The notes beneath the pieces were generated by a model. That model ran no database searches. It saw nothing but the letters and a program-made list of their open reading frames with translations, and was not told where the DNA came from. A DNA stretch of 64,000 nucleotides from Hypericum androsaemum (Eukaryota > Streptophyta > Magnoliopsida > Malpighiales > Hypericaceae), in contig OZ023180.1 in the NCBI GenBank assembly GCA_963995505.1, forward strand, positions 16,568,689 through 16,632,688. Reading direction: 5' to 3'. Below, piece after piece: positions 24,177-36,765 of this stretch. The position numbers and the translations under genes were made by a program. Positions within the stretch are counted from its first letter, which is position 1, and every line of letters starts with the position of its first letter.

Positions 24177-25150
24177 TTATTTTAAAAAATACCCAGAGGT
24201 CGACCCAAATTTTAATCCGATCTTTGGGTCAACCAGTCCGACCAGTTCGACTATCGGTTGGACTAGAATGTTAACTTGTATAATAATATATAAAAAATTG
24301 AGTTTACACCTCAAATGAAGGTCACATTTCTTCCTTTCCCTGAACTTCTTCCAACCCACCTCTTTTTAGCACAGTACACGTCATCTCCTTCTCCTTGCTT
24401 GGTGGTCCTTCCTTCTTCCATTACACTCTTTCTTTCGTTTTTTAAATAAACTCAAAGGAACAAATCCAAATCACTTGCGGGAACATATCCAAAACACTAA
24501 CGAGGAACAAATCCAATGTCCACAATTAAATCAAACCGAGCAGAAAGTTCGCCAAAACGGGGAAATTCAAGTGAAGGGATCGTGAAGTAGCCTGGAGAGT
24601 GAGGTTGGAGAGCTAAGGAGGGATTCAATAACAAGATTGGGGACAAAGACACGATCTATGAGAGAGAATTGGGATGGTGGAATGGTTCCCGCCGGTTGGT
24701 AACACCAAATCCTTTTCGGAGTCACCAAAATCACACCCATCGACATGGGACCTCGCACATCCGAGTTGCATGGTTCTCCCCCGTCGAGGGTTCCTTTGCT
24801 CCGAGCGGTGGGGCCGATCTGGGACCTTGAGCCTCCAGGTTGTCGGTGGTATGGTTCACCGAGTCCTGATTCGAATCTCCCACCTCTGAACAATCGCCCC
24901 CTTCGTAATTTCGATGTTAGGGTTGGGGGAGAGAATAAGGGGATTGGGCGAAATTGGTAAAAAATCGTACATGGTTTTCCAGTTTCACCCTTTTATTAGG
25001 TCAGACCTAACGAACTGAAAATTTTCGGGTCAAAATCCCGTGCCAACTGGGTGGTCCGACTGAAATTCGTCAAGTTCGTTAGGTTGACATCCTTATCACT
25101 TAGTCTGATTCACAGTTCGACCGGTCGAATCGTAATTTTAAAAACAATAG
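24177..25150. mobile_element. Nonautonomous TIR element, GGTCCGACC family, copy 1 (974 bp)
   Basis: Flanked by the perfect 9-bp repeat AAAATATCA (24168-24176, 25151-25159). The ends are inverted: TTATTTTAAAAAATACCCAG at left and, reverse complemented, CTATTGTTTTTAAAATTACG at right. Subterminal DNA is full of GGTCGACC/GGTCCGACC-like words, as in three other elements here (36317, 44439, 48151). No transposase. Confidence 0.8.
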
Positions 25151-25159
25151 AAAATATCA

Positions 25160-26298
25160 AAGTTAGCGGGGTATATATAAAAAAATCTGAAATACTTGTA
25201 CAACTCCCATCCATTTTACACCTGTTTAAGTCATTGGGACACAAGAAAATCAATGATTGGCAAAAAAAAGCATACTATTTGTATATTGCTTAATTGTTTA
25301 GATTTATTTTGTGTTTTGATGAGAGGAAATTACGAGAATAGTAAAAAATTGAATAGTATATAATTCAACATTTTGACAAAATTATTCTTTAAAAACTGTG
25401 CAAAATTTGTGTCTCTTTTCTCATTCCCCCTTTTCCACCCTTTTAAAGAAGCAGTCAATCTGCGTCCTTCTTTATTTTCTGAAGGTCCCATTTTTTTGGG
25501 TGGAAATTGAGAGATAATCCTCTATATATAAATATACATATAGGTTAGCACCAAAAAAAATACATATAGGTCCGACTAAGCAACTTACGAGTTATGACTC
25601 GGAAAATGTTCCTGTCCAGTCCACAACAACCGAGAAGATTTTATTGTCAAATTATCAACCAATAATGAAAAGATTCGTGACTTCAACGAAAAAGGCCGAG
25701 AGAGTAATATTATGAAGTTTGAATCTCTTATCCACTATAATATTCGAATGCTACATGACAAATATCCAGGTGTATAATAATAATAGAATGAAACTGTTGC
25801 CTAGTCACCTCTCGAAAATTATGTGTTGATTTGATTTTGCTAGTTCAAGTTTGAACCAAAAGGAAAATAAAATATTATTATTTTCTAAATCATCTCGTGC
25901 ATTTAAAATTCACGAGGGCCAAGTGGTAATCCTCGATTGGATGAATATAAAAAGTATTTAACGTATAATCTTATAAACTACTAGGACTAAGGCTTAATCC
26001 TCGATTGGGCAAAAAAGGGCCTCCGATATCCCACGAAGCCCAGACGCGAGCCGCCCGCTCCGCCGCTTGCACCACACCTGGTCCACCGCCGCCGGGCTTC
26101 CCGCCGTCAACTTCTTGGTGGTTTTGTGGTTTGTGAAACTTTCGCCCTTTTTTTCAATTTAGGGTTTTGAATTGGGAATTTGGCTGATTTGGGAAATTCG
26201 GGGACTGATTTGGAAGTTGGTGGAAGCTTGTGGGCTGGTTGAGTGCTTTTGCAGAGAAGGGCGACTGGTTCGTAATATCCTAGTAGGTTAATTACAGA
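25160..26298. other. Spacer with a GC-rich patch
   Basis: AT-rich, apart from a GC-rich patch at about 26035-26115 that may be captured or untranslated DNA. At 26288-26380 there are repeated phrases of the type GATTGGTCC and TTTCAG, like a Mutator-type terminus, but no matching right end was found. Confidence 0.35.
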
Positions 26299-27412
26299 TT
26301 GGTCCCATCAAGTTTGATAAATTTCAGTCTGGTCCAGACAGGTTTTCTGAAATTTCAGATTAGTCCTTCTGGGCTTTTATTGAAAATGCTTAATTCTATG
26401 ATGCATATTCCTACGTTGTGTGATTTTTCTGATCTTGATTGGGAAATTCCGAGAAGGAAATTCATTAAGTGGCTTGTCAATGTGGAAATATACTTTGATA
26501 TTCACAAGTTTGAGGAGCAGGATAAAGTCAAATTTGTCAAACGACGATTGCAAGGTGATCTTATCCATTGGTGGTCTGATTTAAATCTTCGACGACAATG
26601 ATGTGGTAAGCAGAAAATATCTTGATGGCCTAAGATGAAAGAGAAGCTGATTTATGCTTTGTTTTCTCAACATGCTTACGAAGTTTGGAATGTTGTTTGT
26701 AACAAGCACTGTCGCTTTTGGGAATAATATGATCGTCAAATGGTCCAGAAGTTGCATGAACTTCAAGCTAATTTGGATGATTTGAGACAAGAGATGGCAG
26801 AGAACTTGAGGAAGAAAGAGACTGCACCATCAGCAGAAGTTGAAGATGCTTTGGTTTGGAAAGAGGTTGGTGCATCCACTGATGACTTATTTGGTGAACC
26901 AATTTATGACTCTTACCTTGATGAGGAGGATGAGGTGGACGAGGTTGATGTAGACAATGGTGAACCAATTTATGACTATTATCCTGATGAGGTTGATGCA
27001 GTTGTTGGTGACGCTAGACTTGAAGACTCTACTAAGGATGATGAGTTGGTGGATGTACCTTTATCCCAGGTTGCCAATGATTATGAGGTTGAGTACGTCA
27101 AGCACATTGACTTTCTCGAAGTTGACGAGTTTGAATACAATGAAGCTTCGCCTTTGCTGATTATATGGAATAGGCTGAAAAAAGTAGAGCAAGCTGCTCG
27201 ACAACGTGAGTTCATGGTCTTTTATCTGGAGAATATTCGTGGTTACCTGATTTCCAAGTATTTGTTTTGCTGGAAAGGAAGATATCATGTGTCTCCACGT
27301 CGCTTGACGGTACTAAAGAGTGCGTCTACGGAGATCGCAAATTGGCTGAGCACACCAAATTCGAGGACGAATTTCTCCAACCGGGAGAGAACGATGGAGA
27401 TATATGATAGAG
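26299..27412 (+). pseudogene. Decayed retrotransposon gag-like segment (Ty3/gypsy type, internally deleted)
   Basis: The frame at 26380-26601 has a gag-capsid pattern (KFIKWLVNVEIYFDIHKF, then KVKFVKRRLQGDLIHWWSDL). It is followed by stop codons and a related stretch (KMKEKLIYALFSQHAYEVW). An acidic open frame starts at 26740 with a coiled-coil-like segment (LHELQANLDDLRQEM). At 27357-27408 the phrase KFEDEFLQPGENDGDI looks like the C-terminal tail of a gypsy polyprotein. Protease, RT and integrase are absent, so gag seems joined to the pol end by a deletion. The identification comes from pattern and is moderate. Confidence 0.5.
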
Positions 27413-28079
27413 TAATAGTAGTAATTTTATTAATTATCTATAGTAGTTAGATTAGTATTAGTAGTTTAATTTATGATAGGATTCTATTTAAGAGTTTTTT
27501 TATTCATTATAAATAGGACATAAGCTTTATTGTTTTAAGTGGTTGAATATTGATATTGTAAAACAAGAATTTTCCCTATTATCTGTGTTATTTTCCGGTA
27601 TTCGTAGAATCAACAGATCGATACTCTATTATATTTTTTGGGTATTCTCAGAATCAACGGATTCGCGATCTCCTATCCACGTTTCCCTGCATCAGTTTGG
27701 CTATTAAACTCTGGAAAAATAATAAAACCAAGTACATTTGAAAATTCACACACTTTTTGAGTTAGATATGATGTTAAAACATCATATTAGAGCGGGTTAT
27801 TTTCGTAGTCCGTTGTAACTCACACGTCTCCCATGAGTAATTACAGATAATATAGCGACCTCTTCATTTTCTTAAAAGAAATTAAACTAGATATGAAAAC
27901 TTGAATTGAACTAAAAAATAACTAGTTGTATGGAGTAATTTCTGTACATTTTTTTTTAGAGAAAGTAATTTATGTAAGTTACGTTTGAAGGAAATCCGTA
28001 CTTTAAGTAAGTTGGTCCCTGGTCCTCAAGCTTTCGCGTAACGTCTTGAAGTCTTTGGCTGGAAATTTGGGGCGTCCCA
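27413..28079. other. Possible LTR-like 3' flank of the gag remnant
   Basis: AT-rich. It includes TATAAATAGGACATAAGC near 27510 and ends a repeat-like phrase with CGGTATTCGTAGAATCAAC and TTCTCAGAATCAACGG (27596-27662), an imperfect direct repeat. It could be the remaining LTR of the decayed element, but no second copy is present in the window. Confidence 0.3.
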
Positions 28080-28955
28080 TTGCAGGTTTGGACCTCCTCC
28101 TTTCTTGAATGGTTGGTCGCTCCGTTGGGGGATGTTATTGACGTGCATAAGCTCACCGCTCGTCGGCAACGTCTTGATGCCGCCTATGTCCGTATTTCTT
28201 CCTTTGCTTTAGATCATGTAAGTCATTCCTTTAGCCTCAAGGTTGGCGAGGAATGTTATCTTATTAGAATGGAGGAAGTCTCTTTTTTGGAGTGTGATGT
28301 TTCGTCGGGCTCTGCTTTGTCGTGCGGCTGTAAGGATGGTACCTCGTCTATGGGCATCTTTGGCAAGGTTGAGCGTGACTCTTGCAGAATTTTGGGTGGT
28401 CGTGATGCTACCTTGGACGCTGATTTGGGTTTGACTCGGGTTCCTTCTCAAGTTGATCCCAATGTTGGCGGGCTACCTGCTTCCTCCCCTGCTGCTACCA
28501 CGTCCGTGGGAGTTTGTGACGCAGAGCAGGTTCTTGCATCTGGGCCTGCTTCTCCGGCTGTTGCTGTGCAATTCGTCTCTTCCCCTCGCATGGATTTTGT
28601 GAACTGGCTTGATCAATTTCGTGTTGATCCAGTTGTCGAGGCAGCTTCCGTAATGTCATCGCCCGTCGCTAGCCCCAGAAAGCTTATCAAGCATTGTCTG
28701 TTCAATCTACCTCCAACAAGGTCCAGTAGTCGTGTTAGAAAGCCCACTGAGAAGGCCGCCGCTCTTCTGAAGCTTCCGTTGCGGAAACTTAAGATCAACC
28801 CGGCGCGTCCTCCATCGGCTTGTTCCCTTGGCTCGGTTATGGCTGGCTTGAAGGCACATGATGATGTGCTCAAAGTGGAGCTTTCCGCGGAGGCATGGCG
28901 TCTTGCAATTGCCTTTGGCATCTCGTGGGAGGACTCTTCTCTTATCCTCCAATAG
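28080..28955 (+). CDS. Hypothetical protein, possibly LINE ORF1-related
   Basis: A 291-codon open frame, richer in GC than its surroundings, ending in TAG. The first 60 residues (LGDVIDVHKLTARRQRLDAA, then YVRISS and GEECYLIRMEE) loosely resemble the DUF4283 region of plant LINE ORF1 proteins. The middle is Ala/Ser/Pro-rich (SPRMDFVNWL). A basic stretch follows (SSRVRKPTEKAAALLKLPLR). No zinc knuckle is seen. It lies between a retroelement remnant and Copia C and has no recognisable gene structure around it. It is probably part of an old retroelement; I cannot give a function. Confidence 0.35.
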   Translation: MQVWTSSFLEWLVAPLGDVIDVHKLTARRQRLDAAYVRISSFALDHVSHSFSLKVGEECYLIRMEEVSFLECDVSSGSALSCGCKDGTSSMGIFGKVERDSCRILGGRDATLDADLGLTRVPSQVDPNVGGLPASSPAATTSVGVCDAEQVLASGPASPAVAVQFVSSPRMDFVNWLDQFRVDPVVEAASVMSSPVASPRKLIKHCLFNLPPTRSSSRVRKPTEKAAALLKLPLRKLKINPARPPSACSLGSVMAGLKAHDDVLKVELSAEAWRLAIAFGISWEDSSLILQ

Positions 28956-29645
28956 ATTAAACGAGCGGCTCGTGGTCTAGAGCTTTTTTGGTCCTTCGAC
29001 CCCCCGTGATTTGCTCATTGTGTTGTTTGTTTGTTTTGGTGTGTTTCGGTGTAAATGCGGAGTTATCTCATCTTGCCCTTAAGGCTTTTGGTGTACCTAG
29101 GCATTTGTACTCAGATAGCACAAATCAGTTTTGTTCTGATGTTCGTTATTTTGGTACTATTGGTGTAATTTTTTCTTGGTGGTTAATTTTAGAAAATATA
29201 CAACATCATTTATTTTTTAAAAAAATTCTTAACCCAATTTTGAGATAACTCCATTTGAAATATAGCGCCGCCCGAAGAATAAAGAAGCGCGTAGGAAGAA
29301 TATGAGGGCATTAATTCCAACAACATCCATTCCGTTGCTCGCTTGCTGCTTCCGCAATAAATAAAGTAAACAGTCCTTCTGTTCTACATCAACGGGAGGA
29401 GTCAAACTAAAGGGATGTTTATTGCTCTAACCTAACATGTCAGTGTCTTTTATGTGCACTTTGTCCTCTTTTATGTGCACTTTGTCCTCTCTCCCTCCCT
29501 CTTCACGTGCCCGTCTTTTAGATTTTGCCACGCGGGTCTTGAAAAAAATTTCTTTAAACTAATATAGTTACGAGTGATGTCACAAAAAATATCAATAATG
29601 ATAGTTATTATATATTTAAAAATTTATGCTTATATTGTTATACAA
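28956..29645. other. Spacer before Copia C
   Basis: No gene seen. A 21-bp phrase CTTTTATGTGCACTTTGTCCT is repeated back to back at about 29448-29489. Confidence 0.4.
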
Positions 29646-29650
29646 ATAAC

Positions 29651-30279
29651 TGTTGTTTCGGAGGGTTGGTGTACTTGATTATGATCTACTTCAGTCGAGG
29701 CAAGTGTTGGACACTTTCTCCGTAAGACGAGATTGCCCCGTATATTTCAGTGCGGTACGGGCTACGGCAATCGTCCCCAAGATACAACGACTGTTAGGGC
29801 GTTTCCAAGAACGTTGCACACGTATCTCGAAACCTTCGGGCGAACCCTTATATACCAAGAACTTTCGGACTCTTGTAAGTGAGAATCGGGGGAGAGAAGA
29901 AGACAACTATTGCTAACGTGCGAAGTGCCAAGTGCGCCACAAAGCGCCCATTGCGATCTGCGTCCAATGCGCCATGCGCACACGCACGTGCAAGTGCGCG
30001 TGGGCGTGCGCGAGCGCGTGCACGTGCTCGTGCACGTGCTCGTGCTCGTGCTCAGACGGTGCTTCGCACCGTCCTCGCAGCTAGCGGTGGGTCAGCCTTT
30101 AGGTAGTCAACCAACTTTGAGAGGTGAGGAGGGGAATTCCTTATAAACAAGGGAATCCTCCTTGCTCTAATCAATGTGGTATTGCACTTTTCCATTGCAC
30201 TTTTCCACTTCCCTTTTGGGCCTCCACTTTGGGCCTTACCATTTTGGGCCAAATGCATTAAAATGCATTCAACCCAACA
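29651..30279 (-). repeat. 3' LTR of Copia C
   Basis: 629 bp. It lacks the segment that carries the sense TATAAATAG box in its partner (34820-34918), but keeps a long alternating CGTGCACGTGCTC run (about 29983-30052). Confidence 0.93.
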
Positions 30280-30867
30280 ATCCCCCACATGAATGATGAT
30301 TAATGCATGCATACTCTAATCGAAAGTTCTGACGTGTTATTATTGCATTGAGACAGGTAGCTTGCGGCTTTGAACCTTCTCTAGTAATATGTTATCGGAT
30401 TTACTCGCTGCTCGGTGAACCTGATGTCTTGAACCGTCAGCTTTTGGTGTAAATCAAGACAATAACATTTACACAATAATAACCCTAGTATATTTGGGTT
30501 CTCACGTTGTGTCCGTTTCGGCCATGGAGCGTATCTTGGATTCATAAGTATTTTTCCCATTTGAAGCGGCCTCACTTCACACTTACATAGGTGATCTCCT
30601 ATCAGGAGTATCCTGCCATACTCCACCTTAATCAAGGTATAGGAATTATTAAAAGCGTAATGCTTAACCTTACCACACCGTTGCAGGCTAACACCTGGGC
30701 AGCTTCTGAGAATGAGATAGGTTCCAGGTGATTAACTGAACCCTCCATAACTTAGTTGTCTCATTGAACCAAGTTTGTGGGATCTCCACTCATCATGGTT
30801 GAGTTACCGCTATGGACGTTCTTTAGTGTGTGGATTTTAATTCCATTCCCCTTACTGCGTTGTACAT

Positions 30868-33800
30868 TTAATCTCTATTGATTCCTTTCGTAAAAGGGTC
30901 AGCTAAGTTGTCCTTGTACTTTACGTAATTAATGGTGATCACCCCACTAGAGATCAACTGTCTAACGGTATTGTGTCTCCGACGGATATGTCGAGATTTT
31001 CCGTTGTACATTGTACTTTGTGCTCTCCCGATTGCAGACATGCTATCACAATGTATTAATAATGGAGGTACCGGTTTGCTCCAGCACGAAATATCCTCTA
31101 AGAAGTTTCTGAGCAATTCAGCTTCTTCCCCAGCTTTGTCTAGCGCTATAAACTCCGACTCCATGGTGGATCGAGCTATGCATGTTTGTTTAGAAGACTT
31201 CCAAGACACGGCTCCTCCTCCTATGGTGAATACGTATCCACTCGTGGATTTGGAGTCCTTTGTGTCTGATATCCAGTTTGCGTCACTGTATCCTTCTAAT
31301 ACAGCTGGATATTTAGCATAATGTATGCCATGGTTTATGGTATATTTTAAATACCGTAAAACCCTTTCTAGAGCTAGCCAGTGATCCTTTCCTGGATTAC
31401 TTGTGAATCTGCTAAGTTTACTAACTGAGTACGCAATATCGGGGCGAGTGCAGTTTGTTAAATACATCAAGCTCCCGATAATTTGCGCATACTTCAGTTG
31501 AGATACTGGATCCCCTCGATTCTTGGCTAAGTGTAGATTCAAATCTACTGGAGTCTTAACCAGAGGTTTGTCAAAAGCTTCAAATTTCTTCATAATAACC
31601 TCTTTATTGCTTCCCGTAATTAGTAAGTCATCTACGTAGAGACATACAATTACGTAAGCTTCAGATGTGCCCTTAATGTAAACACATTTATCGCACTCAT
31701 TGATCTTAAATCTATTTGACAGCATTGTTCTGTCAAATTTCTCGTGCCACTATTTCGGCGCTTGTTTTAGCCCCTATAGTGACTTAACTAGTTGGCACAC
31801 TTTATGCTCTTGACCGGGAGCCACAAACCCTTCAGGTTACTCCATGTATATCTCCTCTTCCAGTTCTCCATTTAGGAAAGCTATTTTTACGTCTATTTGG
31901 TGGATCTCGAGGTTATAGAGTGCTGCAACAGCTATGAGTACTCTAATTGATGTGATTCGTGTGACCGGTGAATACGTGTCAAAGAAATCATATCCCTCCT
32001 TCTGTTTGAACCCCTTAGCTATCAATCGAGCTTTGTACTTGTCGATTGATCCATCAGCTTTGTATTTCCTTTTTAGGATCCACCTGCATCCCAAAGGTTT
32101 GCAGCCCGGTGGGAGATTCATGATTTTCTACGTGTGGTTTTGCATAATGGATTCTATCTCACTATTGATAGCTTCCTTCCAGAGAGGAGCATCTGGACTA
32201 GACAATGCCTCTTGGATTATCCTGGATTCATCTTCTAACGTGCAGATTAAATAGTCCGGACCAAAGGATTTGGTTACCTTTGTCCGTTTACTACGTCTAG
32301 GTTCATCATTTTCCTGATTGGACCTTTGTGTAGTCTCGTGAGCCCTTTTCTTTGAGCTTCTTTCCTTTCTTTCCTTATTAGGAAAGCTATTCTCAAAGAA
32401 CGTTGCGTTCCTTGATTCTATGACCATTTCCGTGTTTATCTCAGGATTTTCATATTTATGCACCAAAAAATTGATAAACACTACTATTTTGTGCATATCC
32501 GATAAAGATGCAATCAATGGTCTTGGGTCCTATTCTCACCTGCTTAGGCTTAGGTACTTCGACCTTTGCTAGGCACCCCCACACTTTAAGGTAACCGTAA
32601 GAAGGCTTCCTTCCTTTCCATAGTTCATATGGGGTTTTATCCCTTTTCTTGTGTGGCAATTTGTTTAGAATGTGGTTAGCTGAGAGCACAGCTTCCCCCC
32701 ACATGTTCTGGGGTAAGCCCGAGCTAATCAACATAGCATTCATCATCTCTTTAAGAGTTTGATTTTTGCGTTCAACTACGCCATTTGATTGAGGTGAATA
32801 TGGAGCAGTCGTCTGATGAATAATGCCATTTGATTTTTGCCATGTTCCTCAAACGGAGCTATATATTCTCCTCCTCGATCACTTCGGATCATTTTGATCT
32901 TCACGCTGAGTTAATTTTCAACCTCATTCTTATATCTCTTAAAGGCATCAAGAGCTTCGTCTTTTCCCTTTAGGAGATACACGTAACAGTATCTCGTGCA
33001 ATCATCGATAAACGTGATGAAATATTTCTTCCCGCCTTTAGTTTGCACGTGTTTCATATCGCAAGTGTCCGTATGAATTAACTCTAAAGGTGTAGTACTT
33101 CTTTCCACCGAATGGAAAGGTGCTTTGGTCATTTTCGCCTCCACACATACTTCACATTTATCAGATGGGTTAAACTCTAGATTCGGTAATAAATTTAGAA
33201 CACTCGGCCAAGTAAGAAGAAGCATTAACTTTATTTTCACCGTTAAAGGTGTGATGTACAGTTATTACATTCATCTTAAATAGTTCCCTTTCTAGATAAC
33301 CCTTTCCTATGAATTGACCCGCTTTGGTCAGTACAAACTTATCAGTCTCAAATACAAGCTTAAGACCGACTTTGCTTAACAGTGAGCCGGAAACTAAGTT
33401 CTTGCGGATGTCCGGGACATGCAGCACATCCTTTAGGGTCAGCTCCTTTCCTGAGGTCAGCTTCAGGACCACCTTACCTAGACCTACGATCTTGGACGTT
33501 ACGGAGTTTCCCATGAACAGCTTTCGACCGGTGATCGGGATATAGTTCGAGAACATCTCCTTATCCGAGCAGATGTGGCGGGTAGCTCCAGTGTCCACGA
33601 ACCACTCTCTTGGATTGTCCACCAGGTTGGCTTCAAACACCACAGGTGACAGATCCATCTGGGACAAGTCTTCAGCCAGGTTAGCCTTTCCTTGGTCGTC
33701 CTTCTTCGGCTGGCGACAGTGCTTAGCCATGTGGCCGGGTTTGCCGCAGTTGTAGCAGTCACCCTTGATCTTCTTATTCTTTTTCTTCTTGGGCTCTTGC

Positions 33801-34512
33801 TTCTCCTGCTTATCCTCGGACTTCTTCCTCTTCTTACCACTTTTTCCCTCAGCGAGGTGCACGGTGGTCTCAGAGTTGACCTTGCCTTGCTTGACTTCGG
33901 ACTTTCGGTTATCTTCCTCGATCCTAAGTCTCACGATCAGGTCTTCTAGGCTCATGTCCTTCCTCTTGTGCTTGAGGTAGCTCTTGAAATCCTTCCAGAG
34001 CGGGGGGAGCTTCTCGATCATCGCAGCTACTTGGAAGGACTCGCTGAGTTGTATCCCTTCGGCTTGGATCTCATGGAGGATCAGCTGCAGCTCCTGCATT
34101 TGGTCGATGACCTTCTTAGAGTCCACCATCTTGAAGTCGAGGAATCATCCGACGATGAATTTCTTCGTCCCGGCATCCTCTGTTTTGTACTTCTTCTCGA
34201 GTGAACTCCACAGCTCCTTAGCGGTCTTGGCTTTCGCGTAGACGTTGTAGAGCGTGTTGTCTAGTCCATTTAAGACGTAGTTCCGGCATAGGAAGTCGCT
34301 ATGACTTCATGCATCGAGGGCGTTGATCTTCTGTTGATCTGCCTCATTTTCTGCCACCTTCGGAGCCATTTTCTTCAAGAATCGGACCGGGTTGAGCGTC
34401 GTCAGGTAGAACAACATCTTCTGTTGCCACCTCTTGAACTCGCTACCGTTGAACTTGGCCGGCCTTTCGGCGTGGACAGTTCCTGGGACCACTGGTGCTG
34501 AGCTTATCGATG
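30868..34512 (-). pseudogene. Copia C gag-pol, degenerate
   Basis: The gag start is near 34516. The frame at 34129-33170 holds a CCHC knuckle with His in place of the last Cys ([14 protein letters not shown]) and the protease motif [15 protein letters not shown] deletion of about 70 bp at about 33190 removes the WHGRLGH part of the integrase zinc domain. Integrase core fragments lie at 33240-32911. The region 32746-31837 holds the integrase C-terminal part and the start of RT. The frame 31725-30868 carries YVDDLLITG and RNase H, but lacks about 45 codons just after the YVDD box relative to copy A (an in-frame deletion of about 135 bp). It is open through the RNase H motifs. Confidence 0.9.
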
Positions 34513-34544
34513 CCATCTTCAAGTACACGATCTCGTCTTATGAT

Positions 34545-35146
34545 TGTTGTTTCGGAGGGTTGGTGTACTTCATTAGGATCTACTTCAGTCGAGGCAAGTG
34601 TTGGACACTTTCTCCGTAAGACGAGATTGCCCCGTATATTTCAGTGCGGTACGGGCTACGGCAATCGTCCCCAAGATACAACGATTGTTAGGGCATTTCC
34701 AAGAACGTTGCACACGTATCTCGAAACTTTCGGGCGAACCCTTATATACCCAGAACTTTCGGACTCTTGTAAGTGAGAATCGGGGGAGAGAAGAAGACAA
34801 CTATTGCTAACGAATGCTTATGCAATAAGTTGCTGGGATGAAGATTATGGCAAGGGGGCAGGCCTATTTATAGGCTGGAGGAGGCAGGGAGGCAGCCACT
34901 CCGCGATGATGCGCACGTGCGAAGTGCCAAGTGCGCTACAAAGTGCTCATTGCGACCTGCGTCCAATGCGCTAGCGGTGGGTCAGCCTTTAGGTAGTCAA
35001 CCAACTTTGAGAGGTGAGGAGGAAAATTCCTTGTAAACAAGGAAATCCTCCTTGCTCTAATCAATGTGGTATTGCACTTTTCCACTTCCCTTTTGGGCCT
35101 CCGCTTTGGGCCTTACCATTTTGGGCCAAATGCATTCAACCCAACA
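34545..35146 (-). repeat. 5' LTR of Copia C
   Basis: 602 bp. It contains the sense TATAAATAG box (about 34864-34872) and a second TATATAAG (about 34741-34748). It lacks the CGTGCACGTGCTC run found in the partner LTR. Confidence 0.93.
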
Positions 35147-35151
35147 ATAAC

Positions 35152-36307
35152 ATACTTGATTGATAATTTTTTTACAATAAGATGGTAGCCACAATGACAT
35201 TCTGAAAATAATTTAGAAGATGAATGATGATGTAAAAATTATCAAACAATTAATTCTAACACAAATTAGTACCTTAAAAATTAATATAAGAGTTTAATGA
35301 CACACAAATTAGTACAAGCTATACTATATTTTTGCAACATAAAGTATGTAAAATATATGTATTTATTCAAAAATATTATTTTTTTGAAAAAGTTGAGACC
35401 GAGATTTTATCACAAATATTTTCTAAAAAAATTAGTTATTATGATAAAAAGTTATTAAATATTAACATTAATCACAATTTTAGACCAGAACTTTTATGCA
35501 TTTTTGTGTTAGACACTTAGTGGACTTGGAAACAGTAGATTTGCAAAAACAATAGAATTCCTAATTATATTGAAGTTATTTTTGTCCACAAAATTTATTC
35601 AAATAATGAAAACTATGTCACTCTACAAAGTAGCAAGAACTACGAAATATTGAAATATATTTTACCAAAAATCCGCACAGAAGTAGAACATGGGTATAAA
35701 TGTATGACTCCAGTATCCCATGTTTAGTTTATTTTATATAAAAAGAAGAGTATCCCATGTTTGAATTATGCGTCCCAGCTCATTAACTCGGTTCTTCTTA
35801 TCCTTTTCTCTGTAACGGACATTTCCTCTTGCCGTGAATTTCGTAGAAATGACAAGTACCCTATTGGGTGTCCATATCCTACGAGGAAAACAATGGAAGG
35901 CCCCCCACCCAAAAAATACAATTTAGTCAAAATATTACATACTTTTAATAATAAAAGCAATAGAAAATTCCGAAGCACAACACAAAGAAAGTGGGCGGGC
36001 GCGGGTCCCATATTCCTAAACCCTGGAGTTGAGCGGGGAGGATGGCAAAATATTCAACGAAAAGGACGTGGACCAAACATTTCCACTCGCACCAACAAGT
36101 TAAATAGGCATAGCGCTCATCCAAATTATTTAATTTTTAATTTTTTATTAAAAAAATTTGAAAATTTAATTATTATTAACGAAAAAGAAACCATTTAGTA
36201 ATATGATATCCATTACCATCCTACCATTTTTTTGGGTTCCATTCATTAAAATTTGATAATGAAAATTTTAATAACATGTTAGATATATTTCTTGAATATG
36301 TTTTAGA
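35152..36307. other. AT-rich spacer
   Basis: No gene recognised. The open frame at 35761-36198 is low-complexity, asparagine- and lysine-rich at its end, and resembles nothing I know. Confidence 0.45.
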
Positions 36308-36316
36308 AGAATTTTG

Positions 36317-36756
36317 CATAGTTTTAAAATACAGGTTTTGGTACGATCCGGAAATTTTCCGTTTCCCATTTTTCTGGTCGGACTGGTCAGACCACCAGTC
36401 GGACCAAAAGTTTTTTATTTAAAATATATTATTTTTATAGTATTTAATTGTAAATGGTAAGGACTATTTTGTGTTTTTTCCTTTCCCCCACCCACTTACC
36501 TACCCAAGTTTTATTAAAATTATTTTATTTTAAACATCAATTACCAAATTCAAAAAAAAAGCATAACACAAAAAATCGAACTAAATCGGGTAAGTTCCGG
36601 TCGAACTGGCAATTTCCGGTTGAAACGAGGCTGAAAATCACCGAGTCTAACCGGAAAATAAATGATTCGACCGGAGCCCATTTTTGACCCTAAAAATGAG
36701 CGGCTAGATGGGATGATTTGTCGGACTGCTGGTCGGACCGCATTTTTTAAACTATT
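36317..36756. mobile_element. Nonautonomous TIR element, GGTCCGACC family, copy 2 (440 bp)
   Basis: Perfect 9-bp flanking repeat AGAATTTTG (36308-36316, 36757-36765). Inverted ends: CATAGTTTTAAAATAC and, from the right, AATAGTTTAAAAAATGCGG. It contains GGTCGGACTGGTCAGACC and GGTCGGACCGC words. Confidence 0.85.
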
Positions 36757-36765
36757 AGAATTTTG

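Larger units (their letters stand above)
29651..35146 (-). mobile_element. Copia LTR retrotransposon C (complete insertion)
   Basis: LTRs at 29651-30279 (3' in sense) and 34545-35146 (5'). The target duplication ATAAC (29646-29650, 35147-35151) is perfect. It belongs to the same subfamily as copy A, with shorter LTRs. A polypurine tract lies next to the left LTR. Coding is broken by deletions and stops. Confidence 0.95.
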